Part shown: piece after piece, positions 46,301 to 57,783 of the stretch
Numbering within the stretch: position 1 is the first letter of the stretch
Layout: each line of letters begins with the position of its first letter
Assembly (NCBI GenBank): GCA_949128115.1
Contig: OX421962.1
Location: 41,625,745 to 41,689,744, forward strand
Origin: Anaspis maculata
Taxonomy: Eukaryota; Arthropoda; Insecta; Coleoptera; Scraptiidae
DNA length: 64,000 nucleotides
Direction of reading: 5' to 3'
Notes under the pieces: generated by a model
Databases searched by the model: none
Seen by the model: only the letters and a program-made list of their open reading frames with translations
What the model was told of the DNA's origin: nothing
Translations under genes and position numbers: made by a program

Positions 46301-49300
46301 TTTAGAGTCATGATGAGTCAGATGACTTTTGACAGATTTGAGCGGTCATAGGTCATAGCAATGTTATGAAGTTTGTCAAACTGCGACACTAGTCAAAATT
46401 TGAAAATATTCACTCATACATATATCCCATACACTTTCTATTTTAAGTGACTAATTGAGGCAAAAATAAAGTGACAAGCTGAGGGGCTACGACTACGGCT
46501 GATGGCACCTGCAAAGTTTTGGAGCGAAACTTTCAGCGGGTATCGGCTGTTTTCTCCCAGCGCTCCAGCTTGTCACTTTATTTTTGCTCAAAAAAGTCAT
46601 TCTATTGAAAATAGAAAGTGTATGGGATATAATAATCAATTTTACGGCTTTGTTCATTAGAGCAAGCTATGGACAAAATTTCGCAAGTAGAAATTTCCGA
46701 GACTGCGCAGCGAAAGCAGGGAAACGTTAGTCCCCATACAGTGGAAGTTGAGTGCTCGGCAACGGACATCGTCTCTACCATGGTTGGCGGCTTATCATCT
46801 TCCATGTTTGAAGCCTCTGGGTAGTGGGCATTTCATTCCATTTGTCTCCGGTAGAGACAATGGCCGTTATCGACCACACTGCGAAGAACTCCAAGGAAAC
46901 TCACTATTCCTGGCGTATTCTCGAAAATTTTCACTGACGCGTGCATGACGCCCCGACACGGTGACAGGTGCCACATTATTGGCTGCGTTTCTTTTATCAT
47001 TTGAACTGAGAATCCTCACTTCAATTGACCTTTCCAATTTTAGGAGATAGAAAGTACATGGTTTTTCGAGGTCACCTTTGACGTTTTGACGTTTATGACG
47101 TTTGGACGTTTCGTTTCTGACTTTTGCGGGAATTTTGAATCGGTTAGCTATACTGTTCCCATTATCATGTGGGGAAAGTCACTAGAGCCCATAAGGGAGT
47201 TTTTAATGGACGAAGTAATAGAGTTTTTTCGTAGTAAGATGCACGTGTCTGGTGCAGCGTGATCCCTGGTGGTGCTGGTGCAGCCACACTTCCATCAAGT
47301 TTGGGTCTTTCCTGAACCGGTGCATGGTGATGCCGGGTGTATTCGTCTTATTCTCGCACTCGCATAGAGCGACACAACACCCTTGAACCATTTCTGTAAG
47401 TCTTCTCAGTTTTCCACTACATATAACACACTTATTGGTAAGAACGAGGGTAAGAACAAGTGAAATCATGAAATCCATGCTGAAATCAAATAAATACACG
47501 ACAGACCGCTTGTCAGATTCGAAAAATTTCCCATTGTCAGAAACGAAATGTCATATCTCAAGAAACATAGGACGCTTTCCAATAACTGCGACAAGACGGA
47601 TACACAATGTCAAAGTGCACTTGCCAGCTCAATTCTAAACTCAGCCTCGCCAATGTTTCGATTGTGTCGACATGTGGTGCTATTACTGCTATTGGAACGC
47701 TAGCTGTGTCAAATTGTGTCCATATGTGTCGAATTGTGTCCTTATACGCCTTATTGGGAAGCGCCCAATGACCTCGATTAACCGTATCTTATACGCATGA
47801 CGTCACAGTAAAGAGAGACAACGGAAAATTGGAGACCTCAATTGCTAGTTGTGTCTCTCTCCCTCTCATGCAATTCTCGCTTTTTCTCTCTCTAACTGAG
47901 GCTAAATTATCTGAGATTTCGTGTAAAAGGAATGCAGCTATTATAGCACATTACATGTAGACAACTAGCTGCCAAGACGTTTACCATAAAGTCGACATTG
48001 TACCATCCGTAACAACCATGTACTTGGTAACAACCCAACACAGTTTTTCAATAGCTATGAAAAAACCCGTCGTCTAAACTTTATGTTTTCGATTGAAACT
48101 GAGCCGTGTACAAATCAATTTAACTACAACATTTTTATCATTGCAGGCCGCTGAAACCAACTAAAGTTAAAGATATCAAAGACGACGGAGAAGAAAAACC
48201 AAAGCTCAAAATGGATCCCAACGAACTGCCTCCGCAAACTAAACTCAAAATGGAAAAGGCCCTCGAATCCATGAACAGTGCCAGCTACCAAAGCCAAAAC
48301 TCGATCCAACGCATGCTCGGAGTCAACAACAACTCAAACTATCCACGACTTTCCGACGTCTACCATACCATCAGCATTCCGCAGCCCAGAGCCTCCGATA
48401 TTTATAACAACTACGAGAAAAGACGTTCCGTCCCCTTCATAAGCAACGAAGACAAACCGAAAGAAGTCAAAGAACGCCTCCTCCAAGAACACGACAAGAG
48501 TGCCACCATAGTTCCCAAGTCCGTTCAACGCGACACTCTAGAACCGGAAGTCAACAGACCCATGTACAGGGATGACATTTTCTTCAGCGCCAGCTTGACC
48601 AGACTACCTCAGTACACTTCTAAAACGTCCATAGCTTATAATTTGTCAGTGACGAGGCTGCCGACCAAAAACGACATCGAGGAAGAAAAGAAGCATTCGT
48701 GTAAAATATGCCCGGAGGCTGTGAAAAGGACGTTGGCGACTATGCTGGATTTTAGTTTGCTGAAATCACCGTCTTTCCTTCTGCTGGCGTTCGGAGGTTT
48801 TTTCACGATGATGGGATTCTATGTGCCGTTCATGTACTTGACTGACCGTGCCAAGATCAGCGGCATGGATGAAAGCTCTGCGATATTCTTGGTGTCTGCC
48901 ATAGGAATTGCCAACACTATTGGAAGGGTGCTTTGTGGAGTTTTAAGCTCATTCCCAGGGGTCAATGCGTTATTCGTGACCAATGCGGCGTTAACTATAG
49001 GTGGATTGGCCACAATACTCAGCGGGTTTTCCATGGGACTCGAATTTCAATTTACTTACACGGCTGTTTTCGGTCTGTCCATTTGTAAGTATAATTTTAT
49101 AAATTTTACGTAACAGTTATCGCTTGGTGATAACATTTTAGTTGTTTAAAATGTTCGCGAAAGATCAAAGTTATGAATTTGGGAGTAAACAGTAAACATG
49201 ACATGATATTTTGATTCCTTGAAAATAAGGAATTAATAAAAATAAGAACGAGTTTTACCGGTCTAATCTAATCACATGTCTTTCTTTTTCCAGCATGTTT

Positions 49301-49577
49301 CGCGTCGCTAAGGTCGATCATAGTCGTCGATCTTTTGGGCTTAGAAAAACTGACGAATGCCTTTGGACTGCTTTTACTATTCCAAGGAGTGGCTGCTGCC
49401 ATTGGAGCTCCACTTGCAGGTGCCTTCAAAGTCGCCACAGGAAGTTACGACGCTTCCTTTTACTTATCAGGAGGTCTGATTTTGGCCTCAGCAATCATGT
49501 GCTATCCATTGAATTACATAAGCAGGAGGGAAATAGAAAAAAGCAACAAGCTGAACGACAGATCAGTACCAGTTTAA
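43370..49577 (+). CDS. SLC16 family (monocarboxylate transporter-like) protein, 4 coding exons
   Basis: A 12-helix major facilitator plasma-membrane carrier. MCT relatives move monocarboxylates or other small organic acids; the substrate here is unknown. Coding exons are 43370-43877, 44345-44570, 48147-49084 and 49294-49577. All introns are GT-AG and the reading frame is kept (phases 1, 2, 1), giving 651 aa. The SLC16 signature PDGGWGWVV lies at residues 63-71, after an acidic N-terminus (residues 32-60). FYFERWRALATG (186-197) is the second family motif. A long cytosolic loop (about 246-450) contains NRPMYRDDIFFSASL (381-395) and CKICPEAV just before helix 7. The second half (helices 7-12) follows. 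The start is chosen at the only ATG after the acceptor at 43355 that keeps the frame; the acceptor implies an upstream non-coding exon. A poly(A) signal lies at 50126. It is complete and looks functional. Confidence 0.95.
45962..46308. mobile_element. Foldback MITE in intron 2
   Basis: Inverted arms: CTGCTGGGCTGTC near 46001 against GACGGCCCAGCAG near 46258, and GTAGTAGGGGAGACGCG near 46037 against CGCGTCTCTCCTACTAT near 46218. The outermost parts are diverged. No coding potential. Confidence 0.65.
46421..46630. mobile_element. Foldback MITE in intron 2
   Basis: Starts TATATCCCATACACTTTC and ends with the exact complement. The inner arms AATAAAGTGACAAGCT / AGCTTGTCACTTTATT lie inside. The borders are TA. 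Confidence 0.75.
47022..47844. mobile_element. THAP-bearing repeat, copy 2, in intron 2
   Basis: About 820 bp, nearly identical to 20737-21559, with the same inverted ends (CAATTGACCTTTCCAATTTT and complement). It lies in an unrelated context, inside a host intron, so it is an independently inserted mobile unit and not part of the 19.4-kb element only. The insertion is oriented so that its THAP frame is antisense to the host gene. Confidence 0.75.
47203..47391 (-). pseudogene. THAP zinc-finger N-terminus in the repeat
   Basis: On the - strand an ATG at 47391, preceded by TTACAG, opens 62 codons starting MVQGCCVALCE and continuing PGITMHRFRKDPNLMEVWL. This fits the THAP start: a C-x(4)-type Cys pair, then the 'FHRFPKDPxxxxxW' block. 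The later CxxH pair is degenerate and the frame ends soon after. It is a partial DNA-binding domain from a transposase-like gene. Copy 1 of the repeat has lost the frame by one base. Confidence 0.6.
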
Positions 49578-50131
49578 TGCATAATTAATAGTTTTATACG
49601 TTCCTATTTCAATTGGTGCTACGTCACAGAGCTTATATTATAAATATTTAAATTATTAAGCCGCACGAATGTAAATATTGTGCTAGCAGCAATAATAATA
49701 CTCATCGAATTTTGAGCTGTATAGACAATAGTTTTTTACAGGGTTCCTTTTTTTTTTCTTAGATTTTACAACATAACGATCAAAAGACTGATACCAGTAA
49801 GGTTAATAAGGCGAGCAAATGCAGGTTCTGTATATTTTCCCGCATTGTGTGATTTGAATCCTTGTTGTTACAATAATTATAATTGACTAATTATTATTGA
49901 GCAACTATAAATTATGGAAAATTATGGAATTTCCTTAATTGAACTGCATTTTAATGTTGCAGGTACCTACATAATTTATTTGATTGTTGGACATTCCAAT
50001 CGTTTTAAATTAATTACAAAATTTTGTAAGTACTAGAAGTGTTTGAATTATAGTACGAACTATATATAGCTATAAACCAAAATATTATAGGTAAACTATT
50101 TTATATATTGTTTTTTCTCAGTGAAAATAAA
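49578..50131 (+). terminator. 3' UTR and poly(A) signal of the first SLC16 gene
   Basis: AT-rich DNA after the TAA stop. AATAAA at 50126-50131 is the clearest cleavage signal, giving a 3' UTR of about 570 bases. Confidence 0.55.
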
Positions 50132-51330
50132 GATTTGTATAATTTTTTTAAATCGTCTTTAACTTATAACCTGTCATTTTTGGAACTCAACTTGCACGAA
50201 CCTAATTTCTAGAACACGGATACTTGCATAAAATCACTTATTCACTATTCACTTATAAATGTTGTGCACGACTGACATAATATCCGATCATAAAAAATAC
50301 CGTTTAATAATCTGTCTTTCATCTAACTGACGACAAAAGTATGAAATAACTTTTAAAGCCAAAAACATGTTGACTTTTAGTGACGTCATCCCGCGTGAAA
50401 TCTTTTTTGGTTGCAAGGTTTACCGCCCTGTGCCTGTGACGCAACCTTGAGTAATGAGTACTACCTTGATTTATCGCTGAATTGAATTTTGATAGCTGCA
50501 CAATGAGAACATCACATTTTGCTTTCCACGTGAAGAATTTTCCGCTTCTACGATGAACGCAGGGGTTGTGGAGCCCAACGCAATGACCTGACGCATTTGG
50601 CACGAATCGAGAGTGGATTAGGGTGCTGACACTGCTGACTGAACAGTAAATGCTCCAAAGACGCGTCATCAGTGACATTTATCGAACCTGACATTGGCTT
50701 TGGCAAGATATTCGCTAGATGTAACCCAGTGAGTGAGGAGGAACTGCGATTTTGGATTGACGAATTTTTCAGAAGTGAGTAAAAAGAAAACTGGCATGAG
50801 AACAAAGCCCTTCCCGTACTTCACTATTTACTCGTAAGTATGTCAAAAGATTACGATGGCATATACTGTCATGGTCAGTAATTAGAAATACCCTGAAAGA
50901 AAGGATCGCACTAGTAGAATAGTGATTGTCACAATTTTAATCAAAGACCTATTTTAGTATCGAAGGTTAAAACTGAATCACCATCGTCTTCAAATGCGAT
51001 AGGTGTAGGGTTGATAGATAAGATTCAATTATCACAAGAACTATCTCGATAATGTCAAATTATAATAATATAACGCAAGATTTTTCCGATATTCATCGGA
51101 GACTCCGACTCGAGGGTAGCCAAGAAACCCAGAGACTTCAACGTGGGGATAAGTCACAAACGCGTGCAAGTGGCGGAGGAGCCGTTCAAGACCGTGCCGG
51201 ATCCATAATGGATTTATTTAGGGCTCTCCCAATTGAACGAACTACATAAATTATATATGTGGGTACATATTTGTATTTGATTATTTGAAATTGTTTATAT
51301 TTAGTTGACCCATCTTCTTCCCATTCAACA
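50132..51330. other. Intergenic DNA between the transporter genes
   Basis: No known gene. A + strand frame of 65 codons (51052-51249, MSNYNNITQDFSDIHRRL...) is polar and somewhat GC-richer than its surroundings. It has no recognisable domain, and I do not call it a gene. Confidence 0.4.
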
Positions 51331-51344
51331 CATAGCCCAAAAAA

Positions 51345-52455
51345 AAAAAGGTTTTGACCTCAAAAAAAACTGTAGTCGTGAAAATCACAGGTTTTGTTCA
51401 GATTTTTATGCTCTTTCCAAATTTTTGGGTCTCAGCAAAATCCAAATGGAGGCTTTATTTCTTCGGGGACTGCAAATGTCCGGGACGATGAAAAATTTCA
51501 TAGTTCTGATAGAATATTTCGATTTTTCCGTCAAATGCATATGATACAGGAAAGATAGCAAAAAAATCGCGAATACCTTGGAAAAAATATGATGGACGTC
51601 CTGAAAATTTGATATTCTGTTCAAAATTGAATGTTCTGCTACATATCTAAGATTGCGAAAAATCGCACTCCGGGGTTTCAAGTTATTGGAGAGGAGGTAA
51701 AAGAATATAACTCAGAATGGAGGAAATGAACCCCGTCCATCCATTGGATGCAAAAAAGTCGTAATTCGCGTAGGTCGTAAGTCGAAGCTCGGCTAGGTGG
51801 TTCTTTTTGTTTTTCTGGTCATATAGAACCTTGTCGATCACGACAAGTTTGTTATCTTTCCCGACTAAATTCAGTCTGCTGAACTCGAATCCATCAAGGT
51901 GTAAATTTGGATGGAAACAAGTTCGAATAAGTTGACTTGAAAAAACTTGTTCTCTTCTTCGACAATCGGTTTTGGTGATTCTTTTTACAATTTTCCCTGT
52001 ACTAAATGTACCGTATGATCAAAAACTTTCCTCCTCTAGGCAGGCTGTGGCCTGGCCAAAATCAGCCTCGTTTGCCTGCCAATGGCCAGACCACAGCCTA
52101 CCTAGAGGAGGAAAGTTTTTGATCATACGGTACTTCACGGAAAAAATCGAAATATCTAACAGTACTCAGCAATTTCTCATCGTGTTTGGTTCAGAACTGT
52201 CCAATTGTGTATTCTCAATATTTTACAGCCTCCAGAAAACATGGTATATTTGAAGTCTGATTAGGGCGTCATTTGAAGATGTTCAAAATTTTCGCTTTTT
52301 AAACTTTTGACAGCTCTAGCAAAAAATCTTCCATTGGGATTTTCCTGAAACTCAAAAATTTGAGAAGAGCACAAAATTCTGATCAAAATCTGCGTGATTT
52401 TCACGGACGGCTACAGTATTTTTTTTGAGTTTGGAGTGATATTTCAGCTAAAATT
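51345..52455. mobile_element. 1.1-kb foldback element upstream of the second SLC16 gene
   Basis: The arms about 51345-51560 and 52140-52455 are inverted and diverged: GTGAAAATCACAGGTTTTG near 51377 against the complement near 52395, and ATATTTCGATTTTTCCG near 51512 against the complement near 52138. A second palindrome is nested at 52009-52132. It ends about 220 bp before the next ATG, so it abuts the promoter. Confidence 0.65.
52009..52132. mobile_element. Foldback MITE with TA flanks
   Basis: TACCGTATGATCAAAAAC at the left and its exact complement at the right, arms about 55 bp. The TACCGTATG terminus and GGCAGGCTGTG word are shared with 6396-6581. Confidence 0.8.
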
Positions 52456-52674
52456 CCTGGACAAACACTGTACTTGTTTTTGTACCTTGCTTGAGGCTGG
52501 AGTATGATTTGAGTAATTCGTCGTCAAAATTTGAAAACACTCTGTATAATATCACAGTTTTCCACTGTCCCGTTGTCTTGGCTTGTCTAATTTTGACGTA
52601 TTCTGTGTCAGTTGAAAACGCTCGTATTTCTGCTTTTTCCAATCATATAATCATATACAACCAAAAACCTCAAT

Positions 52675-54914
52675 ATGTCTCGAATGAACATTATGAGCAA
52701 AACCTCCACTGGAGCTACTCAAAGCAGCATGAACGTGGAAAGCATCTCAATCAGTAGGAGTATCAGAAGTTCAAAAAGTACAAGAGCTTTAGAAGACCTC
52801 GCCGATACACATATAGCCATAGCCCCAGATGGTGGATGGGGATGGGTGGTACTTTCTGCTGCATTCTTGTGTAATTTTATGGCTGACGGTGTCATATATC
52901 CCTTTTCTGCTTTCGCTGATGATATCGCTGGCGAATTTCAGGTCGAAGTGCCTGATGTCTCGATGGCAAGCTCGTTAATGTCTGGATTTTATTATCTCGG
53001 TGGTAAGTTTATCTTGTGATTCTTCGCAACTGAAACCTACTACGATCAAAATTTCTAGGGCCAGTTGTATGCGCGCTGATCAACCGCTACGGCTTTCGAA
53101 TCATTGGAATAATAGGTGGAATAACCTCAGCTCTTGGCATATTCGTCAGTTCGCGTATGAAGGTGCTACCAGCCTTTATTTCAATTTATGGCATGCTGGG
53201 CGGATTAGGATTTGGAATGACTTACGCAGCTTCTGTAGTGGTTGTTGGATTTTACTTCAGCCGATGGCGAGCCCTTGCTACGTCAATAATGGCATGCGGT
53301 TCAGGAGTTGGTATAATTGTTATGCCGCTACTTGTTCAACATGTAATGAATGCACTTAATTGGCGGACACAGTTCATAATATTAGCATCTATGTGCTTAG
53401 TAACCGCTATTCTTCCTTTTGTCTATCGTCCCCTACATACCGTAAAGGTCACCATCGCCGACAAGCAACCGACTGCTCTATCCAAACAATTCAGTGAAGC
53501 TTTATCAGGAACCAGTGCTACGAGCGAAACTAAGAGCAAAGAGAAATTCATCCAAAAAATGAAGAAATATCATAATGAAGAATTTCCTAAAGCATCCGAA
53601 TTGCGCATGGCTTCTACGATATTCGTTAAGGTACCCAAAACGGACAGCAGTGAATCTGTTTTAATAGGAGGAGAATCTATATCCACACTAAGGAGGCCGA
53701 CCATCACTGTTAAAGATGATCAATCGAATATATTGAGTGTACAGACGATGGAAGCAGCGTTGAATTGTTGTACACGTTCGTGTAGACGTTGCCAAAGATG
53801 CTGGAGGTGCGGCAAGGCTGCGCCAACCAACAGACCAATGTACAGAGAAGATATTCTCTACGGTGCTTCGCTCGCCCTGCTTGAACCGTACAGAACTGAG
53901 AAAACGGAAATGGAAAGAGTTCAAAGCATGCCACTGTCACATGAGCTCTCGTACGTTTCCAATATGGAAGGAAGCATCCGCGAAGTAAGGAACATGTACA
54001 CCTAATTTTTTTTGTGAGTGAAAAATCAGAATATATAGTTTCCAGCTGGATGTTGAGGCAATCGGCTTCAGTATGTCCGTTACCAGAGCAGCTACCCAAC
54101 GTGACATAGAGGAACAATTCAAATGCAAAGTGTGTCCTGAAGCTGTTCTCAGAACTTTATCTACAATGCTGGACTTCTCGCTGATAAAATCGCCTGCCTT
54201 TTTATGCATAGGGTTCAGCGGGTTTTTCACAAATCTGGGCCTTTTGATACCATACATGTACGTCAATAAACTGGGCGAACAGGCGAACTTGTCAGTATCA
54301 GATTCGAAATATCTACTGCCAATTTTGGGAATCGCAAATTTGATCGGGCGCATTTTGTGCGGATTGCTTTCGGTCATACCTCGCTGCAACGTTGTTGCCA
54401 TTTCCTACATTAGCATTTGTTTATGTGGAATTGCTACGTCGATTTCATGTCTCTGCTACAGTTTGCTGACCTTTTACTTGTATGTCACTGCATTCGGGCT
54501 AACTATCGGTAATTTCGCGAAGCAGAGGAAATGAAAATACGTTTAACTTTCTCTTTTATTTTTATTCCAGCTGCATTTGCTACATTGCGAGCACCAATTA
54601 TAGTAGAAGTGCTGGGAATTGAGAAGTTGACAAATGCATTGGGAGTCATAATGTTGCTTCATGGAGTCGCTGCTTTGTTGGGACTACCACTTGCTTCGGC
54701 AATCATAAAAGCTCAAAATTATCGATATGATGGAGCTTTTATTTTCGCTGGTGTTTGTTTATTGATCAGCGGGCTCATGCTCGTAATAGTCAAGCCGCTT
54801 TCCCGTTGGGAAATGAAGAGGCTGCAACAGAAACTAGGGAAAGAAACTAAGAATGATCCCAAGAAAAGACTACGAAAAGCGAAAAAACGAAGTAGAAATA
54901 AAATAAAAGTTTAA
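52675..54914 (+). CDS. SLC16 family (monocarboxylate transporter-like) protein, second paralogue
   Basis: A 12-helix major facilitator carrier, a tandem paralogue of the gene at 43370. Coding exons are 52675-53002, 53059-53984, 54046-54508 and 54571-54914 (GT-AG, phases 1, 0, 1), giving 686 aa. The introns are only 56, 61 and 62 bp. PDGGWGWVV is at residues 51-59 and FYFSRWRALATS at 174-185. The long cytosolic loop has a cysteine cluster (CCTRSCRRCQRCWRC, 346-360) absent from the first paralogue, then NRPMYREDILYGASL. CKVCPEAV precedes helix 7, and the C-terminus is strongly basic (KKRLRKAKKRSRNK). If intron 2 is retained, translation stops 6 codons later. The start chosen is the first Met in frame; Met4 and Met7 are alternatives. 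The substrate is unknown. Confidence 0.95.
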
Positions 54915-54995
54915 CTTTTAATCACTTCAGTTTAGTACTCACCTTTTAGACTAGAGCTTTAACATACCCACTCATAACAAAATTGAGCAACTTAA

Positions 54996-55001
54996 AATAA
55001 A
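54996..55001 (+). terminator. Poly(A) signal of the second SLC16 gene
   Basis: AATAAA 82 bases after the stop codon. It would give a short 3' UTR of about 100 bases. Confidence 0.6.
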
Positions 55002-55410
55002 AATATTTGATCCGATGTTTTACTTTTCACTGTGTTCTTGTGTGTATGTAAGTATGTAATCTTCTACGATAAACTGCGAACGTTAATCTAATCGAGTTTA
55101 AATTTGGTATTCTGGGACAGGTTATGAGATTGCTAGAGACCATGACGCGCAACTAAGCTTGCTCGAATATTCCCGAAGATACTAGACTTCTTGAGCTCTC
55201 GCGAATAAACTAGCAACGGATGCAGGAACCTGCCGGTATAATAATAGAAGCGACAAGAACCTTCGAGGCCTTTCCAGGGGAGGTCTGGAGTATTCTGTAT
55301 TACAAGAAGCCGGCATATGAATGGAGTGGCTCGCCAATGGAGAAGGCATCAGAGTAGAGCAAGGACAGTGCGAACACAGCGAAATAAAGAAGGGCGTTGT
55401 TACCTAACAT
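55002..55410. other. Intergenic DNA, no gene recognised
   Basis: Nothing recognised in this 400-bp stretch after the second transporter gene. Confidence 0.4.
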
Positions 55411-55641
55411 CCAGTTCCACCAGCGAATTTAATTATTGTTAACTAATTGAGACATTTTCTCTAATGGATTTAAGGACAGTGCTGGTTGAATGACCACGTA
55501 AAATGCATACAAGCTGTCGTGGTCTAAACATTTTCCCATAATCTTTCGTGAAACTTGCGTTTCCTGTGGTCACTAGGCCAATATTCACCAGAGAAAATAT
55601 CTCAATTAGTTCACAATGATTAAATTCGCTGGTGGAACTGG
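55411..55641. mobile_element. Foldback MITE
   Basis: CCAGTTCCACCAGCGAATTT at the left and its complement at the right, with inner arms AACTAATTGAGA / TCTCAATTAGTT. About 231 bp, no coding potential. Confidence 0.7.
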
Positions 55642-55700
55642 CTATAAGTATGATCATTCACAGCTCAATGGCGTAGATATTGGGAGGGTTTCACTACCTT

Positions 55701-56027
55701 TAAGGATGGAGTTGAGTTGGTGAAATCAGCCGTTGCGAAATCAAGTGTTAGGGGCTAATTCCTTGACAGAAACTTATCATTCACATCTCTTTGGAAAGCT
55801 ACAAGAATGTTGTTCAGTTTGAGCCCATTGGCATTTTTAAAATAAAAAAACAATTTTTTTCAAATTTGAAAGAATTATGATTAGATTTTGGAAATGCCAA
55901 TGGGCTCAAACCAAAGTACATCCTTGTAGCTTTCCAAAGAGACCTGAATTATAAATTTCTGTCAAGGAATAAGCCCGTATCACTTGATTCCGCAACGACT
56001 GATTTCACCAATTCAACTCCAACCTTA
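55701..56027. mobile_element. Foldback MITE of the 'gagcccattggcat' family, full copy
   Basis: Palindrome starting TAAGGATGGAGTTGAGTTGG and ending with the complement, TA borders. The inner arms are TGAGCCCATTGGCATTT / AAATGCCAATGGGCTCA. A truncated copy surrounds 33282-34149. Confidence 0.75.
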
Positions 56028-56181
56028 ATATCACGTTTGACTTTAAAAGATGGTCAATTACGTTACGTCAAAAAATTGTTAGTTGAGAAACTGATTGCTC
56101 GCTCCTCCACATTAGTCGGGATGTTAGGCACCAACCACCTTGCATTTAATGATTAAGCAATGCCGTTTGGTACGAATGTTG

Positions 56182-56307
56182 TACCGTTGCGGCCTTTTTA
56201 AAGTGGACGACCGTTGACAGATATTTCAGGATTCTGGCCTGAAAGTCGCATGACAGCAAGCCAACTTGTTGACAATTGTCGTCCACTTTATAATGGCCGC
56301 AGCCGTA
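56182..56307. mobile_element. Palindromic MITE, second copy of the 2147 family
   Basis: Same arms and layout as 2147-2271 (AAAGTGGACGAC / GTCGTCCACTTT) and the same GTAC/TA flanks. The inverted arm near 61068-61080 (GTACAACATTC) gives the empty site. Confidence 0.75.
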
Positions 56308-56742
56308 CATACCCATGCCATAATTTTAAGAGGTGTTGCCAAGATGTCGGTCCGTGCAGACGCCGTATACAGGGTGATCAAAAATTCAAAAATTCCAACT
56401 CATGCACCAAACAAATTGCGAGTCATGAAACACAGCACGTTCATTCACAATTCAATGCTCATTAAGGTGAAACAAACCGCGTCTGAATATTCTCAGCCGT
56501 TTCTTTAATATTTTCAATTTAGTGATCGATTTCATGGAAATGGACATTTTCCAAAAAATCAGTGATTTTCCAAGATATTTGGATAAAACTTAGCATTTCC
56601 ACAAAGAATGACCTCATTTATGAAATGTGATGTGTTGCCACCATCCCCGCCTATACTATTTTCGAAAATATGACAGTCGACTCCTTTTTCTGTTATGGCC
56701 GCCATCTTGAATTCGCCCTTTATGGAATAGGTGTAAAATCAA

Positions 56743-57332
56743 TTGGTACTTGCAGTAATGGTCATAGTCAATGATACAAATGCAAAAATAATCATTCTTG
56801 GTGAGTAACTTCTTGTAATTGGCGACTTGGAAATGTTCAACCCATTTTTACCAGTTTTATAGCACTTCGGCGCTTAACACGACCAAAATGACCATTGTAA
56901 AGATGAATATGGGTTTCAAAACAATTCATCATCTTGTTTGATCTCTTTGGCGATTTTGCGTATTTAAAAAAAAATTCTAATATCAAAAATGACCCACAGA
57001 GAAAAAAATGGCGATTCAAAAACAAAAAATTGATCCGATGAACGTATTTCCAAAACATCCTATTTTTTTCCAGGATATTTTCAGTATATTTCGGGAATGA
57101 CTGATGATGAATCAGAATGATTCCGTAATTCATCTTGAACAAGACATTGGATTGTTTTAATAGTCCATATTCATCTTCGCAATGGTCATTTCGGTCGTGG
57201 TGTGGTAAAGGCTGAAGTGCTGTAAAACTCGTAAAAATGGGTTCACATTTCCTTATGGTCAATCACAAAGAGTTACCCACTAAGAACAGTTATTTTTGCA
57301 TTTAGATTATTGACTATGACCGTTACTCCTAC
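56743..57332. mobile_element. Foldback element nested in the left arm
   Basis: Diverged arms GGTACTTGCAGTAATGGTCA and TGACCGTTACTCCTACTTCC. The opposite arm (near 60628) reads CTAATTGATTT without it, and AATT appears on both sides, so a 4-bp AATT duplication is likely. The inner arms pair 56830-56910 with 57160-57250. Confidence 0.6.
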
Positions 57333-57783
57333 TTCCAATTAGGCATTTCAATTGGAAATGCATTTCATAGCAAAAAAGTGTTAGGGAACAACCCGCGTTG
57401 TCATGATTGTAAAAAAAGTACTTTTTTGAGATTTTGGATACAGTAGGAAGCAAGTTTGTGCGTGATAATTGTTCACGAAACTCTGGCGCTTCGATCAATA
57501 CTGATAGTTGGAGATGTGCTGCCCCAAATAGCTCAATAAACAAGAAAGTTTGGTGGAGTGCTTAAATCATTTTCGTCGAAAAAAAAAGAAATCCGTGGCT
57601 TTTTCGGAAAACTAAACTGCGCACAAAATGAAGTGACAATTTTATTTTTGGAGGTTTTTTCAAATGTCCTTAACTTTTTGAAAAATGATCGGAATCTGAA
57701 GCAGCTTTCATCGTTGTGAGGATACATTCTTCTATTTTACAAACCCTACATATTCAAGCCATTCACAGTAAAGATATGTCCCA

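Larger units (their letters stand above)
44571..48146 (+). other. Intron 2 of the first SLC16 gene, filled with repeats
   Basis: 3576 bp with donor GTAAGC and acceptor TTGCAG. It holds foldbacks at about 45962-46308 and 46421-46630 and the THAP-bearing repeat at 47022-47844. The region 44920-45600 has no recognised feature. The other introns of this gene are 467 and 209 bp, so most of this intron's length is explained by insertions. Confidence 0.85.

Noticed and set aside
50319..50805. A THAP-like or other domain on the - strand
   Set aside because: I tried to match the Cys/Trp spacing to THAP, but the order of motifs does not fit.
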